DNA of 31,131 bases, taken from assembly GCA_946482425.1 (NCBI GenBank), contig CAMLRO010000011.1, positions 1 to 31,131 on the forward strand, read 5' to 3'. Numbering within the stretch: position 1 is the stretch's first letter; each line of letters opens with the position of its first letter. Origin of the DNA: an uncultured Lactobacillus sp. (lineage in GTDB: Bacteria; Bacillota; Bacilli; Lactobacillales; Lactobacillaceae). The position numbers and the translations under genes were made by a program. The notes under the pieces were generated by a model, which had not been told where the DNA came from, did not search any database, and saw nothing but the letters and a program-made list of their open reading frames with translations. This document shows positions 16,216-24,081 of the stretch, one piece after another.

Positions 16216-18160
16216 TTTCGCTATACCTCGATTCAAACTTCTTTATTAATGTATAGACATTGGCAGGCCTAGCTTCTTTAACTAGGCTTTTTAAAAAGTT
16301 TTGATCACTAATAAAATTTACTAACTCAGACATCGCTTTTAAATGTGACTTATTATCAACTGCGCACAGAGCAAAGATGAACTGAACGGGATCATTGCTT
16401 TTATTGCCAAAGTTAATTGGCGTCTTTAAAGTAGTAACCGTTATCCCAATTTTTTTAGCACCTAATTCGGGACGGGCATGTGGTAATGCCACACCTTTAC
16501 TGATAACGATATATGGTCCTGATTCTTCTGTGGTTTTGATCATACCGTTAACGTAATTCTCAGTCGCATAACCATTTTTTACTAATGGATTCGCACTTTT
16601 TCTAATTGCATCTTTCCAATTTACAGCTTCAATATTGAGCCTAATTAACGATTCATTAGTAACTTCACTTAACATCTTTTCACTTCCCTGAAAATGATAA
16701 TTTCGCTTAATACTGTCTTCTATTCTTTTTTTATCTTGATTGGTTAATAATGCCCCTACGACAACTACTGGAATTTCAAACGTATTATTGAGTGGAATCG
16801 TTGAAATAATTAATTCAATGGGAGCGTATTTGTGAATTTGCTGTTGAACATTGCTGCTGGCAGCATCAGCAACAACAATTATATTGTTAAAGTAACTTTG
16901 AATTTTAACCTTTATCAGTTGTGCAGTAGCTACGCCAGTTGTACAAACAACAAGAGCTCTAATATATTGACGATTTTGTTCTAAATAACGAGCAAAATAA
17001 ATCGTAATGAATCCACTTTCGTCTGCAGAAATGGGAGGCAACCCCAATTCTTTAGTTAATTTATCCGAAGTATGTTCAATCACTTTAAACAATTTTAAAT
17101 ACACACGTTTTATTTCGGGCAGCAGTGCATTATTCAAACTTATTTTGTTATATAAGCGATTTATCATTGGTCGAATATGATTTGCTAGGTCAGCTTTAAA
17201 ATCATTATTAATTGTTCCTAAATTTAACTTGGCAACCACATTAGAGATATAAAAATTAGTCACTTTTTGGACGAGATTAGACTGAAAAGCAGAATTTTCA
17301 ATTTTATCCATTACATCTAGACGTGAAGAAATTAAATATTGTAATAAAAAATAAATTTCATTAGGTTCTAAAGCCATGTCCAAGTAATTTTCAATATGCT
17401 TAATTACTTCTGCCGCTATGGAGTATAGTTGCTTATTCTCTTTAATAATCATTTGATCATAGCTATTTAATTTGGTTAAGACACTTTTGGCCACTGCATG
17501 TGTTTGGTATCTGGTAATCAAAATATAAATGTGAGAAATAATGTTTACGTTGTATGGATAAGTAATTTCACTGTCTAGTTTTTCATTAATAAAATTTAGT
17601 TGCTTAATGCAGAACTGCAGCGAATAGAAATTTAAACCGCCTTTTTTGGATAAAGAAGTATTGGAGACATTTTGCTTAATCAATATATCCTGTAACGCAT
17701 GACGAATATTGGTTTCACTTCCAGTTATTTTTAATTGATGATTTTTTCTTACTAAATTTAGAGAATATGATGCTAATTGGGATCTAATTGATTTCAAGTC
17801 TTCATTGATATTGGTTTCGCTTAAATAATATTGGCTGAATAATGAAGATAATTTTAGTGATCTAGGTGCAATCATCAACAATTTAGTCAAAGTAGCTTGT
17901 TGACGATCTTTTGCCGTAAAAGTGTTGGAATCTTGTTGATAATTCATTTCCTTTAAGTAGTTATCGTAGTTTATTTTGAACCCCCTTCCTTTTTTACTGT
18001 TAATCAATTCGCCTGAGGGGGTCAGGGAATTAAGATGTTTAATTGTGCGGTAAACGGTTTTGGTTGACATCAAAAACTGGTTTGCAATTTCTTTGGCCGT
18101 CACAAAAGAGTTGCTGTTTAATAAAAAATTGATAATGTTGTCTTCATTGTCTGTTAGCAT
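16208..18160 (-). CDS. PRD-containing PTS regulator with fused EIIB-like and EIIA domains
   Basis: 650 residues, of the BglG/MtlR/LicR activator type. Domain order: an HTH (about 8-60, NFLLNSNSFVTAKEIANQF...TKTVYRTIKHL); two PTS regulation domains with conserved histidines in NIISHIYILI (about 210) and LANHIRPMINRLY (about 330); an EIIB-like domain with VVCTTGVATAQLI (cysteine about 414); and a C-terminal EIIA domain of the mannitol/fructose type with GVALPHARPE (active histidine about 560). The operon has no separate EIIA gene, so this domain may supply EIIA to the transporter as well as sense it. The DNA-binding HTH argues for a transcription activator rather than an RNA antiterminator. AGGGGG precedes the ATG; a short ORF ends at that site (see findings). 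It is the first gene of the regulator-EIIB-EIIC-tkt operon. Confidence 0.9.
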   Translation of the reverse strand: MLTDNEDNIINFLLNSNSFVTAKEIANQFLMSTKTVYRTIKHLNSLTPSGELINSKKGRGFKINYDNYLKEMNYQQDSNTFTAKDRQQATLTKLLMIAPRSLKLSSLFSQYYLSETNINEDLKSIRSQLASYSLNLVRKNHQLKITGSETNIRHALQDILIKQNVSNTSLSKKGGLNFYSLQFCIKQLNFINEKLDSEITYPYNVNIISHIYILITRYQTHAVAKSVLTKLNSYDQMIIKENKQLYSIAAEVIKHIENYLDMALEPNEIYFLLQYLISSRLDVMDKIENSAFQSNLVQKVTNFYISNVVAKLNLGTINNDFKADLANHIRPMINRLYNKISLNNALLPEIKRVYLKLFKVIEHTSDKLTKELGLPPISADESGFITIYFARYLEQNRQYIRALVVCTTGVATAQLIKVKIQSYFNNIIVVADAASSNVQQQIHKYAPIELIISTIPLNNTFEIPVVVVGALLTNQDKKRIEDSIKRNYHFQGSEKMLSEVTNESLIRLNIEAVNWKDAIRKSANPLVKNGYATENYVNGMIKTTEESGPYIVISKGVALPHARPELGAKKIGITVTTLKTPINFGNKSNDPVQFIFALCAVDNKSHLKAMSELVNFISDQNFLKSLVKEARPANVYTLIKKFESRYSENE

Positions 18161-18597
18161 TTGCTTACTACCCCCTAGAACTGATTATAATTTTGAACTT
18201 GAGAAAGCCCTTCCAAGAATGTGTCCGTTGTACTAGACATTTTTAAGAATAACCCTGCTAGTTTTTTCTGCTTAGGGTTAAGAGGGTGCCAATCTTATAA
18301 AAGGCATATTTAAAAAAGCAAATACATTGATGTGCAAAAAAAGGGTGTCCGTTGACATCCTCATGTGCAAGTAATATTTTGTATATAAATTTTATTAATC
18401 ACTTTGAAGAAAAGTATTTTAAAATTATTAATGAATACTAAAACTGGTATAACTATTTGTAATTAAAAGACCTAATAAAATAGTATTTTAAGTTGCAGTC
18501 AATTCAGCGGATAATTGATAGAAAAAGAAGCTTTAATTCTAATAGTTGGCCGCTATTAGCAAAAAACAGTGTTTGGTTTAAAAGAAAAGAGATCAGA
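18161..18597. promoter_or_regulatory. Divergent control region between PTS operon (-) and DUF3737-patB (+)
   Basis: 437 bases without a long gene. On the minus strand a possible promoter reads TTGCTT (18321-18316), 16 bases, TATAAG (18299-18294). The hairpin TAACCCT (18250-18256) with AGGGTTA (18274-18280) lies just after it. GTGTCCGTTG occurs twice (18221-18230 and 18345-18354); the second forms an inverted repeat, GGGTGTC with GACATCC. ATGTGCAA also occurs twice around the second copy. These are candidate operator sites for the PRD regulator. A 21-codon ORF (-) occupies 18175-18240. Confidence 0.5.
18175..18240 (-). CDS. Possible leader peptide upstream of the PTS regulator
   Basis: ATG at 18240 opens a 21-codon frame (MSSTTDTFLEGLSQVQNYNQF) whose TAG stop (18177-18175) overlaps the AGGGGG ribosome binding site of the regulator gene. 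The position suggests translational coupling. Its own ribosome binding site is weak (AGGG, 12 bases upstream), so it may be a chance ORF. Confidence 0.25.
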   Translation of the reverse strand: MSSTTDTFLEGLSQVQNYNQF

Positions 18598-19488
18598 ATG
18601 AAAATTATCAAAGATCATTTTTTTGAAGGCGAAAGAATTCTTTTTGGACTAAAAGATTCGCAGCTGGTAGGGATTACTTTTGGCGAAGGTGAATCGCCAC
18701 TTAAGGAAGCCAGTAAAATCAATATTAAAGACTCTGTTTTTAAATGGAAATATCCATTATGGTATGACAATGACGTTACTGTAGAGAGTACTGTTTTTGA
18801 AACTATGGCTCGTAGCGGTATTTGGTATACCAAAAACATTGCTATCAAGAATTCGGCTCTGCAGGCACCGAAGCTATTTAGAAGATCAGAAAAGATAAGC
18901 TTGGATCATGTTCACTTTGCTAACGCTGCAGAAACAATGTGGAGCTGTAAAGATATTAGAATTACGAACAGTCAAGTTAATGGTGATTATTTTGGTAAAG
19001 ATAGCCAGAATATCTACCTTGATCATGTTAGCGTGGTTGGTAATTACCTCTTTGATGGCGCTAAAAATGTTGAAGTCCATCATTCTACTTTTATTTCTAA
19101 AGATGCCTTTTGGAACTGTCAAAATGTTACTGTGTATGATTCGCTAATAGATGGTGAATATTTGGCCTGGAACGGGCAAAATATCAAGTTTATCAACTGT
19201 AAAATTGAAAGCAATCAGGGACTTAATTATATTGATCATCTGGAACTAAAAAATACCAGTTTAATTCACACCGATTTAGCGTTTGAATATGTTTCTAATA
19301 TTGATGCTACTGTTTCAACTAAAATTGACAGTGTAAAAAATCCAATTTCTGGTAAGATTTCTGCTCCAGCAATTGGCAAGTTAATTTTAGATCCGCAAAA
19401 AATTACCCCCGCTAAAACTGAAATTATCTGTGCTAAAATTGACAAGAAAGTTAATAGTTCAGATCAAAATCAGAAAGCGAAGGATTAA
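18598..19488 (+). CDS. DUF3737 family parallel beta-helix protein
   Basis: 296 residues. The chain is built of short repeats of about 20 residues with alternating strands and turn residues (for example IKDSVFKWKYPLWYDNDVTVESTVFE, IKNSALQAPKLFR...), typical of a right-handed beta-helix; this matches DUF3737. There is no signal peptide, so it is cytoplasmic. Function is unknown. I chose ATG 18598 (MKIIKDHFFEGERILFGL) rather than an in-frame TTG 105 bases upstream, because the family motif starts there and a purine-rich AAAAGAGATCAG precedes it. patB starts five bases after its stop, so the two are one operon; DUF3737 next to a MalY/PatB lyase is a pairing I recall from other lactobacilli, which suggests a linked role. 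Confidence 0.85.
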   Translation: MKIIKDHFFEGERILFGLKDSQLVGITFGEGESPLKEASKINIKDSVFKWKYPLWYDNDVTVESTVFETMARSGIWYTKNIAIKNSALQAPKLFRRSEKISLDHVHFANAAETMWSCKDIRITNSQVNGDYFGKDSQNIYLDHVSVVGNYLFDGAKNVEVHHSTFISKDAFWNCQNVTVYDSLIDGEYLAWNGQNIKFINCKIESNQGLNYIDHLELKNTSLIHTDLAFEYVSNIDATVSTKIDSVKNPISGKISAPAIGKLILDPQKITPAKTEIICAKIDKKVNSSDQNQKAKD

Positions 19489-19493
19489 AGATA

Positions 19494-20660
19494 ATGGCTA
19501 AATATGATTTTGTTAATGCACCAGATAGAAGCGGCACGGACTCAGTCAAATGGCACGTTAAAAAAGGCGAATTGCCAATGTCAATCGCTGATATGGATTT
19601 TAAAACAGCCCCGGAAATAATTACGGCAATGAAGGAAAAGGTTAATTTAGGTGTTTTTGGTTACGAATGGCCTGAAGACGATTATTTTAAAGCCGTGGCT
19701 GATTGGTTTGAAAAGGAACATGGTCATCGCCCGCAGCAAGAATGGGAGATTTTCACCACAGGTGTGGTACCAGCAATTTCAGCAATTGTGCGGCGAATTT
19801 CGCATATTGGTGACAATGTTTTAGTGCAAGCGCCGGTTTATAATGTCTTTTACAATTCAATTGAAAATAATGGTCGGCATGTTTTGTCCAACGACTTGCA
19901 ATTTAATGGTTCAAATTATACAGTCGACTGGGAAGATCTTGAACAGAAATTGGCCCTGCCGTTAACAACACTCATGATTTTTTGCAATCCGCATAATCCT
20001 ATTGGCAAGGTATGGACTCAAGAAGAAGTTCAAAGGATTACTGATTTGTGTTATCAACATCATGTGGTACTTTTGTCTGATGAAATTCATGGTGACTTGG
20101 TGCGACAGGGCCCAAGTTATACTCCAAGCTTTTCGGTTAATGGTTCTGCACGTGAAAATGTCATTTCGTTAGTTTCACCAAGTAAAACTTTTAACGTTGC
20201 TGCTTTACATGCAGCGACTGCGATTGTGCCAAATAGTAATTTGCGCGCTATGATTAATCGTGGTCTTAATAGTGATGAAGTGGCTGAACCAAATTTGCTC
20301 GCCATTCCGGGAACAATTGCTGCTTATGAACATGGTCATGACTGGCTGCAAGCATTGATTAAACAGTTAAATGTTAATTTTGCTTATGCTCAAGAATTTA
20401 TCAGTAAAAATCTACCGCAAGTTAAAGTGGTTGCAGGAAATGCAACATACTTAATTTGGCTTGATGTGGAAAGGATTAGTACAGATTCACAAAAATTAGC
20501 AGAGTTTTTAGAAAAGGAAACAGGTCTGGTTTTATCACCGGGAAGTATTTATCGCGGCAATGGTAATAAGTTCTTGCGGATGAATCTTGCCTGTCCGTTA
20601 ACAACTGTTAAAGATGGTTTAGAACGGTTAAGAGCAGGGCTAACAAAATATTCTGCTTAA
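19494..20660 (+). CDS. patB: MalY/PatB-type PLP-dependent cystathionine beta-lyase
   Basis: 388 residues, fold type I aminotransferase family, MalY/PatB branch. The N terminus VKWHVKKGELPMSIADMDFKTAPEI is the branch signature, followed by FGYEWPEDDY, FCNPHNPIGKVW, LLSDEIHGDL and the PLP-lysine block SPSKTFNVA (lysine 231); the arginine near the C terminus (FLRMNLACPLTTVKDGLERL) binds the substrate carboxylate. Enzymes of this type split cystathionine or cysteine at the C-S bond, releasing homocysteine or sulfide, and affect sulfur flavour compounds. It is translated just after the DUF3737 gene. No terminator of good quality follows; a weak AAAGC/GCTTT hairpin with TTTTTT lies at about 20781-20806. 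Confidence 0.88.
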   Translation: MAKYDFVNAPDRSGTDSVKWHVKKGELPMSIADMDFKTAPEIITAMKEKVNLGVFGYEWPEDDYFKAVADWFEKEHGHRPQQEWEIFTTGVVPAISAIVRRISHIGDNVLVQAPVYNVFYNSIENNGRHVLSNDLQFNGSNYTVDWEDLEQKLALPLTTLMIFCNPHNPIGKVWTQEEVQRITDLCYQHHVVLLSDEIHGDLVRQGPSYTPSFSVNGSARENVISLVSPSKTFNVAALHAATAIVPNSNLRAMINRGLNSDEVAEPNLLAIPGTIAAYEHGHDWLQALIKQLNVNFAYAQEFISKNLPQVKVVAGNATYLIWLDVERISTDSQKLAEFLEKETGLVLSPGSIYRGNGNKFLRMNLACPLTTVKDGLERLRAGLTKYSA

Positions 20661-20679
20661 GCATAATAAAAAATTGTAT

Positions 20680-20695
20680 TGTTTCATGTGAAAAT
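20680..20695. promoter_or_regulatory. Degenerate parS-like palindrome
   Basis: TGTTTCATGTGAAAAT matches the parS consensus at 13 of 16 positions, but one base of the CACGTG core is changed, which may weaken ParB binding. It lies 45 bases before a perfect Noc site. Confidence 0.35.
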
Positions 20696-20739
20696 GGAAA
20701 AGTAATGAGCCAAATAGTTAGAGTAGAAGATTATATGAT

Positions 20740-20753
20740 ATTTCCCGGGAAAT
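20740..20753. promoter_or_regulatory. Noc binding site
   Basis: ATTTCCCGGGAAAT is identical to the published consensus for Noc, the ParB-like nucleoid occlusion protein of Bacillus. It is intergenic, between convergent patB and the small membrane protein gene. Confidence 0.8.
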
Positions 20754-20843
20754 AATAACGTATAGACTGATACGTGAATTAAAGCTATTAAAAGTATTTG
20801 CTTTTTTGGCAATAAACTTATCCTATTTTATAACATGCAATAC

Positions 20844-20883
20844 AAAAAAGCCGCTTAAACTAATTAAAGTTAGCGCGACTTTT
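20844..20883 (-). terminator. Intrinsic terminator of the M20-DUF3100 operon
   Basis: Read on the minus strand, AAAAGTCGC pairs with GCGGCTTTT (one wobble), with an extended imperfect stem inside and a final TTTTTT at 20850-20845. Confidence 0.7.
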
Positions 20884-20901
20884 AGCTCTTTAAAACTACT
20901 T

Positions 20902-21387
20902 TTAATGAAGATTGAGAGCAATTTGTGAGATTAAGGTATCCATAAAGTACATACCAAAGAAAACAAAAATTGCTACTATTAAAATCTTCCAAGATATTTT
21001 AGTCAGTTCTTTCAAACGGTGGGTAACTGATATTCCAGCAAATGCTAGAACAGAGGTTGTTAGTGACAAAAAGTCTACAGCATTAATAACGCGAACGCAG
21101 TAGGGACTAAGCAAACAAAAAATTAGAGAAACAATTGAAACCCAGCCTAGAATAGGGAAGCCCTGAATGATTTTCCAAGGTACTTTTTTCATCAGCATAC
21201 TAATAACTATGCCTAATAGCGAAAAAAGCCATAACATACCTAAACCAATGAATGTGTCAGTGGTAATTGGTGTGCTTTTGGGATTTCTAATTAATTTAAC
21301 CCATTGAACAAATAATACTAAGCTAACACTAAGTAAAAGAATGACAGCATCTTTAAATAATTCATATAAATTGTTTTCTTTAGTCAT
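20902..21387 (-). CDS. Small integral membrane protein, partner of DUF3100
   Basis: 161 residues with about five hydrophobic segments (residues about 13-26, 45-63, 76-95, 103-122 and 135-155) and few charges between them. I do not recognise a family. Its ATG overlaps the stop of the DUF3100 gene by eight bases (ATGACTAA), so the two are made together and are probably subunits of one membrane complex. The two-part layout of a small and a larger membrane protein recalls LrgA/LrgB-type or split carrier systems, but that is only an analogy. It is the last gene of the operon, followed by a terminator. Confidence 0.7.
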   Translation of the reverse strand: MTKENNLYELFKDAVILLLSVSLVLFVQWVKLIRNPKSTPITTDTFIGLGMLWLFSLLGIVISMLMKKVPWKIIQGFPILGWVSIVSLIFCLLSPYCVRVINAVDFLSLTTSVLAFAGISVTHRLKELTKISWKILIVAIFVFFGMYFMDTLISQIALNLH

Positions 21388-22198
21388 GATCTGGATAAAC
21401 TTCTTTCTTTTTGTCTAGTAGGCTGGTGATGTGTGTGTACATGAATCTTTGTAGAGGCACTGCTAGGAAGTACATGATATAAGTGCCAATAAAACTAGTT
21501 AGTAACTGACTGGCCGCGGCAAAGGACAAAATAGTGTCACTGTGTTTTGGTACCAAAGCTGCTAAAGACGATGAAGCTGCAGTCATCATTGAACTAGAAC
21601 CAACACCGGCACTCATTGCAACAGCTTTATAGTTAAAGCCCATTCCTAGAAGAAGTGGAGCAAGGATTGAAAAGATAATTGAACCAAAAATGGTACCAAT
21701 TAAATAAATTCCGAGTACGCCGCGACCTTCAGGGGAATTTAGCGTGTATTTTTCACTAATATATGCTAGTTCACCTTCACGGCCTAAGCCTAAGGTTGAA
21801 CCTATAGCTTCTTCTCTTAAGCCAAGTAATAGTGCCACAGGTAAACCGAAGATAATCGTGCCTAAATTACCTAATTCGTGGACTAGAAAAACCCAACCAA
21901 CAGAAATAATTTCATTGATTTTAGGGGCCACATTCGCTCCATAACGTGCCATTAAAGGCAACATGATAAGAATCATGTATTTACCGGCAAATTTCACCCG
22001 TTTATCATTGTAAAGTTTTTTAATAGGCTTTGCTGGGATTAAATAAACTAAAATAGCAATAATTACCGCAAATACTAGAGGTAAGATAGAGATTTCAATT
22101 TTGCCGATTTTAAATACTTGGGTACTAATCATTTCAGAAACTGTATCTATTAACAACACTAAAATGATTAGCGGACCATATGCTTTTAAATATTTCAT
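21380..22198 (-). CDS. DUF3100 family membrane protein, putative carrier
   Basis: 272 residues, about eight membrane segments. The sequence fits DUF3100: the stretch GLPVALLLGLREEAIGSTLGLGREGELAYI, then SPEGRGVLGIYLIGTIFGSI, and the small-residue-rich segment AGVGSSSMMTAASSSLAALVP, which resembles a re-entrant or substrate-binding loop of secondary carriers. No function has been assigned to the family that I know of. Its ATG is one base after the stop of the M20 amidohydrolase gene and its end overlaps the next membrane gene, so all three are tightly coupled. I infer uptake or export of the amide or peptide-like substrate or product of the amidohydrolase. Confidence 0.75.
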   Translation of the reverse strand: MKYLKAYGPLIILVLLIDTVSEMISTQVFKIGKIEISILPLVFAVIIAILVYLIPAKPIKKLYNDKRVKFAGKYMILIMLPLMARYGANVAPKINEIISVGWVFLVHELGNLGTIIFGLPVALLLGLREEAIGSTLGLGREGELAYISEKYTLNSPEGRGVLGIYLIGTIFGSIIFSILAPLLLGMGFNYKAVAMSAGVGSSSMMTAASSSLAALVPKHSDTILSFAAASQLLTSFIGTYIMYFLAVPLQRFMYTHITSLLDKKKEVYPDHD

Positions 22199-22199
22199 T

Positions 22200-23465
22200 T
22201 TATTTTGCCATCTTTTCTAATTCAGTTAGATATTCTTCTTTTGTTTTCTTATAAGTTTTTACCTGATCTAAGTTATTTGAAATCTTAAGAATACTGTTAA
22301 AGACAAATTCAGGAAAAATTGCTAGAACAAACTCAGGATCAACTAGGGTAAAGTCATCACCATGAATAGTTCCGTTCCAACCACCATAACCGATTTGGAT
22401 AGTTGGTATTAAGAAACTGACATCTCCAATATCACCTGCCGCCATTGTGTAGCCCCGATTTTCGATTAAACCGGTAATTTTTTCATCTGCAGAGAAGACA
22501 TCTTTCACAATAGCGCTCATACTTTTACTGGAGATCAAAGGTAAGTAGCCAACTTGCCTTTCGGACCTATCTGAGCCGCCAAGTGCTGCTGCACAGCCTT
22601 CTGCTGCTTGCTTAAAACGGTTCATTAATTTTTGAGCATTGTCTATGTCAAAAAATCTTAAATCTGTCCCCATCTTAATGTGATCAGGAATTACGTTAAT
22701 TGATTCATGATTTTCACCAACAATTACGGGATTAAATCTTATACGATTGGGATCCTTAACTTGCTGACGCTGCAGAGCTAAAGCGGTATTAAATAATGTT
22801 GCTATGCTTTGAGCATTAATACCTGCATCTGGGGCGAAAGCCGCATGACTGGCCTTGCCATAAAAATCAAAATATTCAAAATTAAAGCCCGCGAGATCAC
22901 AATTAATTTCGATAGTTCGTTCATCAAAGTCTTCGCCTATCGCATGAACTGAAACACAATAGTCAATATCGTCAAAAATGCCGAGTTTAATAGCCTCTTG
23001 TTTGCCACCAAAGTAATCTATTTTTCCTGCTTCTTTTTGCTGTTTTCTCCAAGCAAGATCAACAAATTCTTCGGATGGAGTGAAAATAAATGCTAGATTA
23101 GCACCAAAATCTTTAAGTCGGTGATTGGTAATTATTTCATTCATAATTGCTAGTGCGGTAGTGACTTGTGTGTAATGGCCACAGGCTTGAGCGGCACCAG
23201 TACTCGTATCTGCTACTTTGTGATTAGGCTGATAGAGTGAATCCATTTCGGCGATAATTCCAATGGTTTTTTGGCTACCATTAGTTAACGTTACTTTTAA
23301 ACCAGTATCTAGATAATGTTCGACTTTTAACTCGGTACTAATTTTGTTAATTTCATCTTCAATCTTTTTAGATGTTTTAAATTCTTTATAACCAAGTTCT
23401 GGATTATGAAGTAAAAAATCAGCAATTTCAGATAGTTTAGCGTAATATTTTTGAAAACTTGACAT
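22200..23465 (-). CDS. M20 family amidohydrolase (M20D, AbgB/HipO-like)
   Basis: 421 residues, two-metal peptidase/amidohydrolase of family M20. Likely metal and catalytic residues: AEMDSLY, CGHYTQ (cysteine and histidine kept; the family's usual D-x-H after GH is changed to Y-T-Q), PSEE, SVHAIGE and the C-terminal IHGDDF. The dimerisation insert (FEYFDFYGKASHAAFAPDAGINA) is typical. Such enzymes remove acyl groups from amino acids or cut p-aminobenzoyl-glutamate-like amides in the cytosol. No signal peptide. It begins a three-gene operon with two membrane proteins, so substrate is probably imported by them. GAGG precedes the ATG. An inverted repeat lies 20-50 bases upstream. The exact substrate is unknown. 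Confidence 0.85.
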   Translation of the reverse strand: MSSFQKYYAKLSEIADFLLHNPELGYKEFKTSKKIEDEINKISTELKVEHYLDTGLKVTLTNGSQKTIGIIAEMDSLYQPNHKVADTSTGAAQACGHYTQVTTALAIMNEIITNHRLKDFGANLAFIFTPSEEFVDLAWRKQQKEAGKIDYFGGKQEAIKLGIFDDIDYCVSVHAIGEDFDERTIEINCDLAGFNFEYFDFYGKASHAAFAPDAGINAQSIATLFNTALALQRQQVKDPNRIRFNPVIVGENHESINVIPDHIKMGTDLRFFDIDNAQKLMNRFKQAAEGCAAALGGSDRSERQVGYLPLISSKSMSAIVKDVFSADEKITGLIENRGYTMAAGDIGDVSFLIPTIQIGYGGWNGTIHGDDFTLVDPEFVLAIFPEFVFNSILKISNNLDQVKTYKKTKEEYLTELEKMAK

Positions 23466-23484
23466 TAGATCCTCACTTTTTGCT

Positions 23485-23515
23485 TTCTTATTATCGAATG
23501 TGACAATAATAAGAA
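23485..23515. promoter_or_regulatory. Inverted repeat, likely operator of the M20-DUF3100 operon
   Basis: TTCTTATTAT (23485-23494) and ATAATAAGAA (23506-23515) form a perfect 10-bp inverted repeat with an 11-base centre, 20 bases upstream of the M20 start codon. It fits a dimeric repressor site near the promoter or start of the transcript. On the minus strand TTGCAT with TATTCT 17 bases later is a possible, weak promoter just upstream. Confidence 0.5.
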
Positions 23516-24047
23516 TAAAATAAAATTAAGAACTATGCAAGAACAAGAAGATTGGGTTGTATTATTAAAGTTCGTATTTTATATTTTTTCTAGCAAAATA
23601 TGTTACTAGAAGGCAGATAGCGATGTTTAAACGAAAAGATGAAGCAACTACAAAATGATGTGATCTCCAAATTTAAGACAAATTTGGGGGTATTTTATCG
23701 TTAAATAAGATAAAATTGAAATCTATCAGCTTTAGCATGATTATTAAATTGGTTCTGGTGAATTAGGTACGCGTTATCAGGTTGGATTATCTAATACTAA
23801 TTACATCCTAGCCTTGCTTACACCTCATTATTTGGTTTGGCTTTTAAAAATTTCGACAATAGATAGTTGAATTTATTGAATACGCGATAAACTACATTTT
23901 TTGTAATTTTGAAAAAGTAGATCAATGAAATCACAAAAAAGCAGATAAATCACAATTTGATGATTTATCTGCACCCGAAATTATAGTCTAATTATAGTTT
24001 TTAGAATAGAAATAGTCGAGAGGTTTATCTGCACTCGTAATTATAGT
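23516..24047. other. AT-rich gap with repeats and terminator-like hairpins
   Basis: No intact gene is seen. It contains a hairpin at 23666-23691 (CTCCAAATTT with AAATTTGGGG) whose near copy lies in inverted orientation at 24745-24774, the terminator of the next small gene, and the first copy of a 60-base tandem repeat. A few short open stretches (for example one ending at 23659) look like gene remnants, but I cannot name them. Confidence 0.5.
23935..23972 (-). terminator. Intrinsic terminator (-)
   Basis: Perfect 11-bp stem, GCAGATAAATC (23941-23951) with GATTTATCTGC (23962-23972); read on the minus strand it ends in TTTTTT. It serves the small membrane protein gene at 24048-24314. Confidence 0.85.
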
Positions 24048-24081
24048 TTAGTTATTATTTTTAGAACAGAAATAGTCAAGG
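23962..24081. repeat. 60-bp tandem duplication
   Basis: Positions 23962-24021 and 24022-24081 are two copies with a period of exactly 60 bases. They share TTTATCTGCAC, AATTATAGT, TTTTTAGAA and CAGAAATAGTC or its close form, with about ten differences. The right copy covers the last codons of the small membrane protein gene (24048-24081); the left copy lies between that gene and its terminator. Confidence 0.8.
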
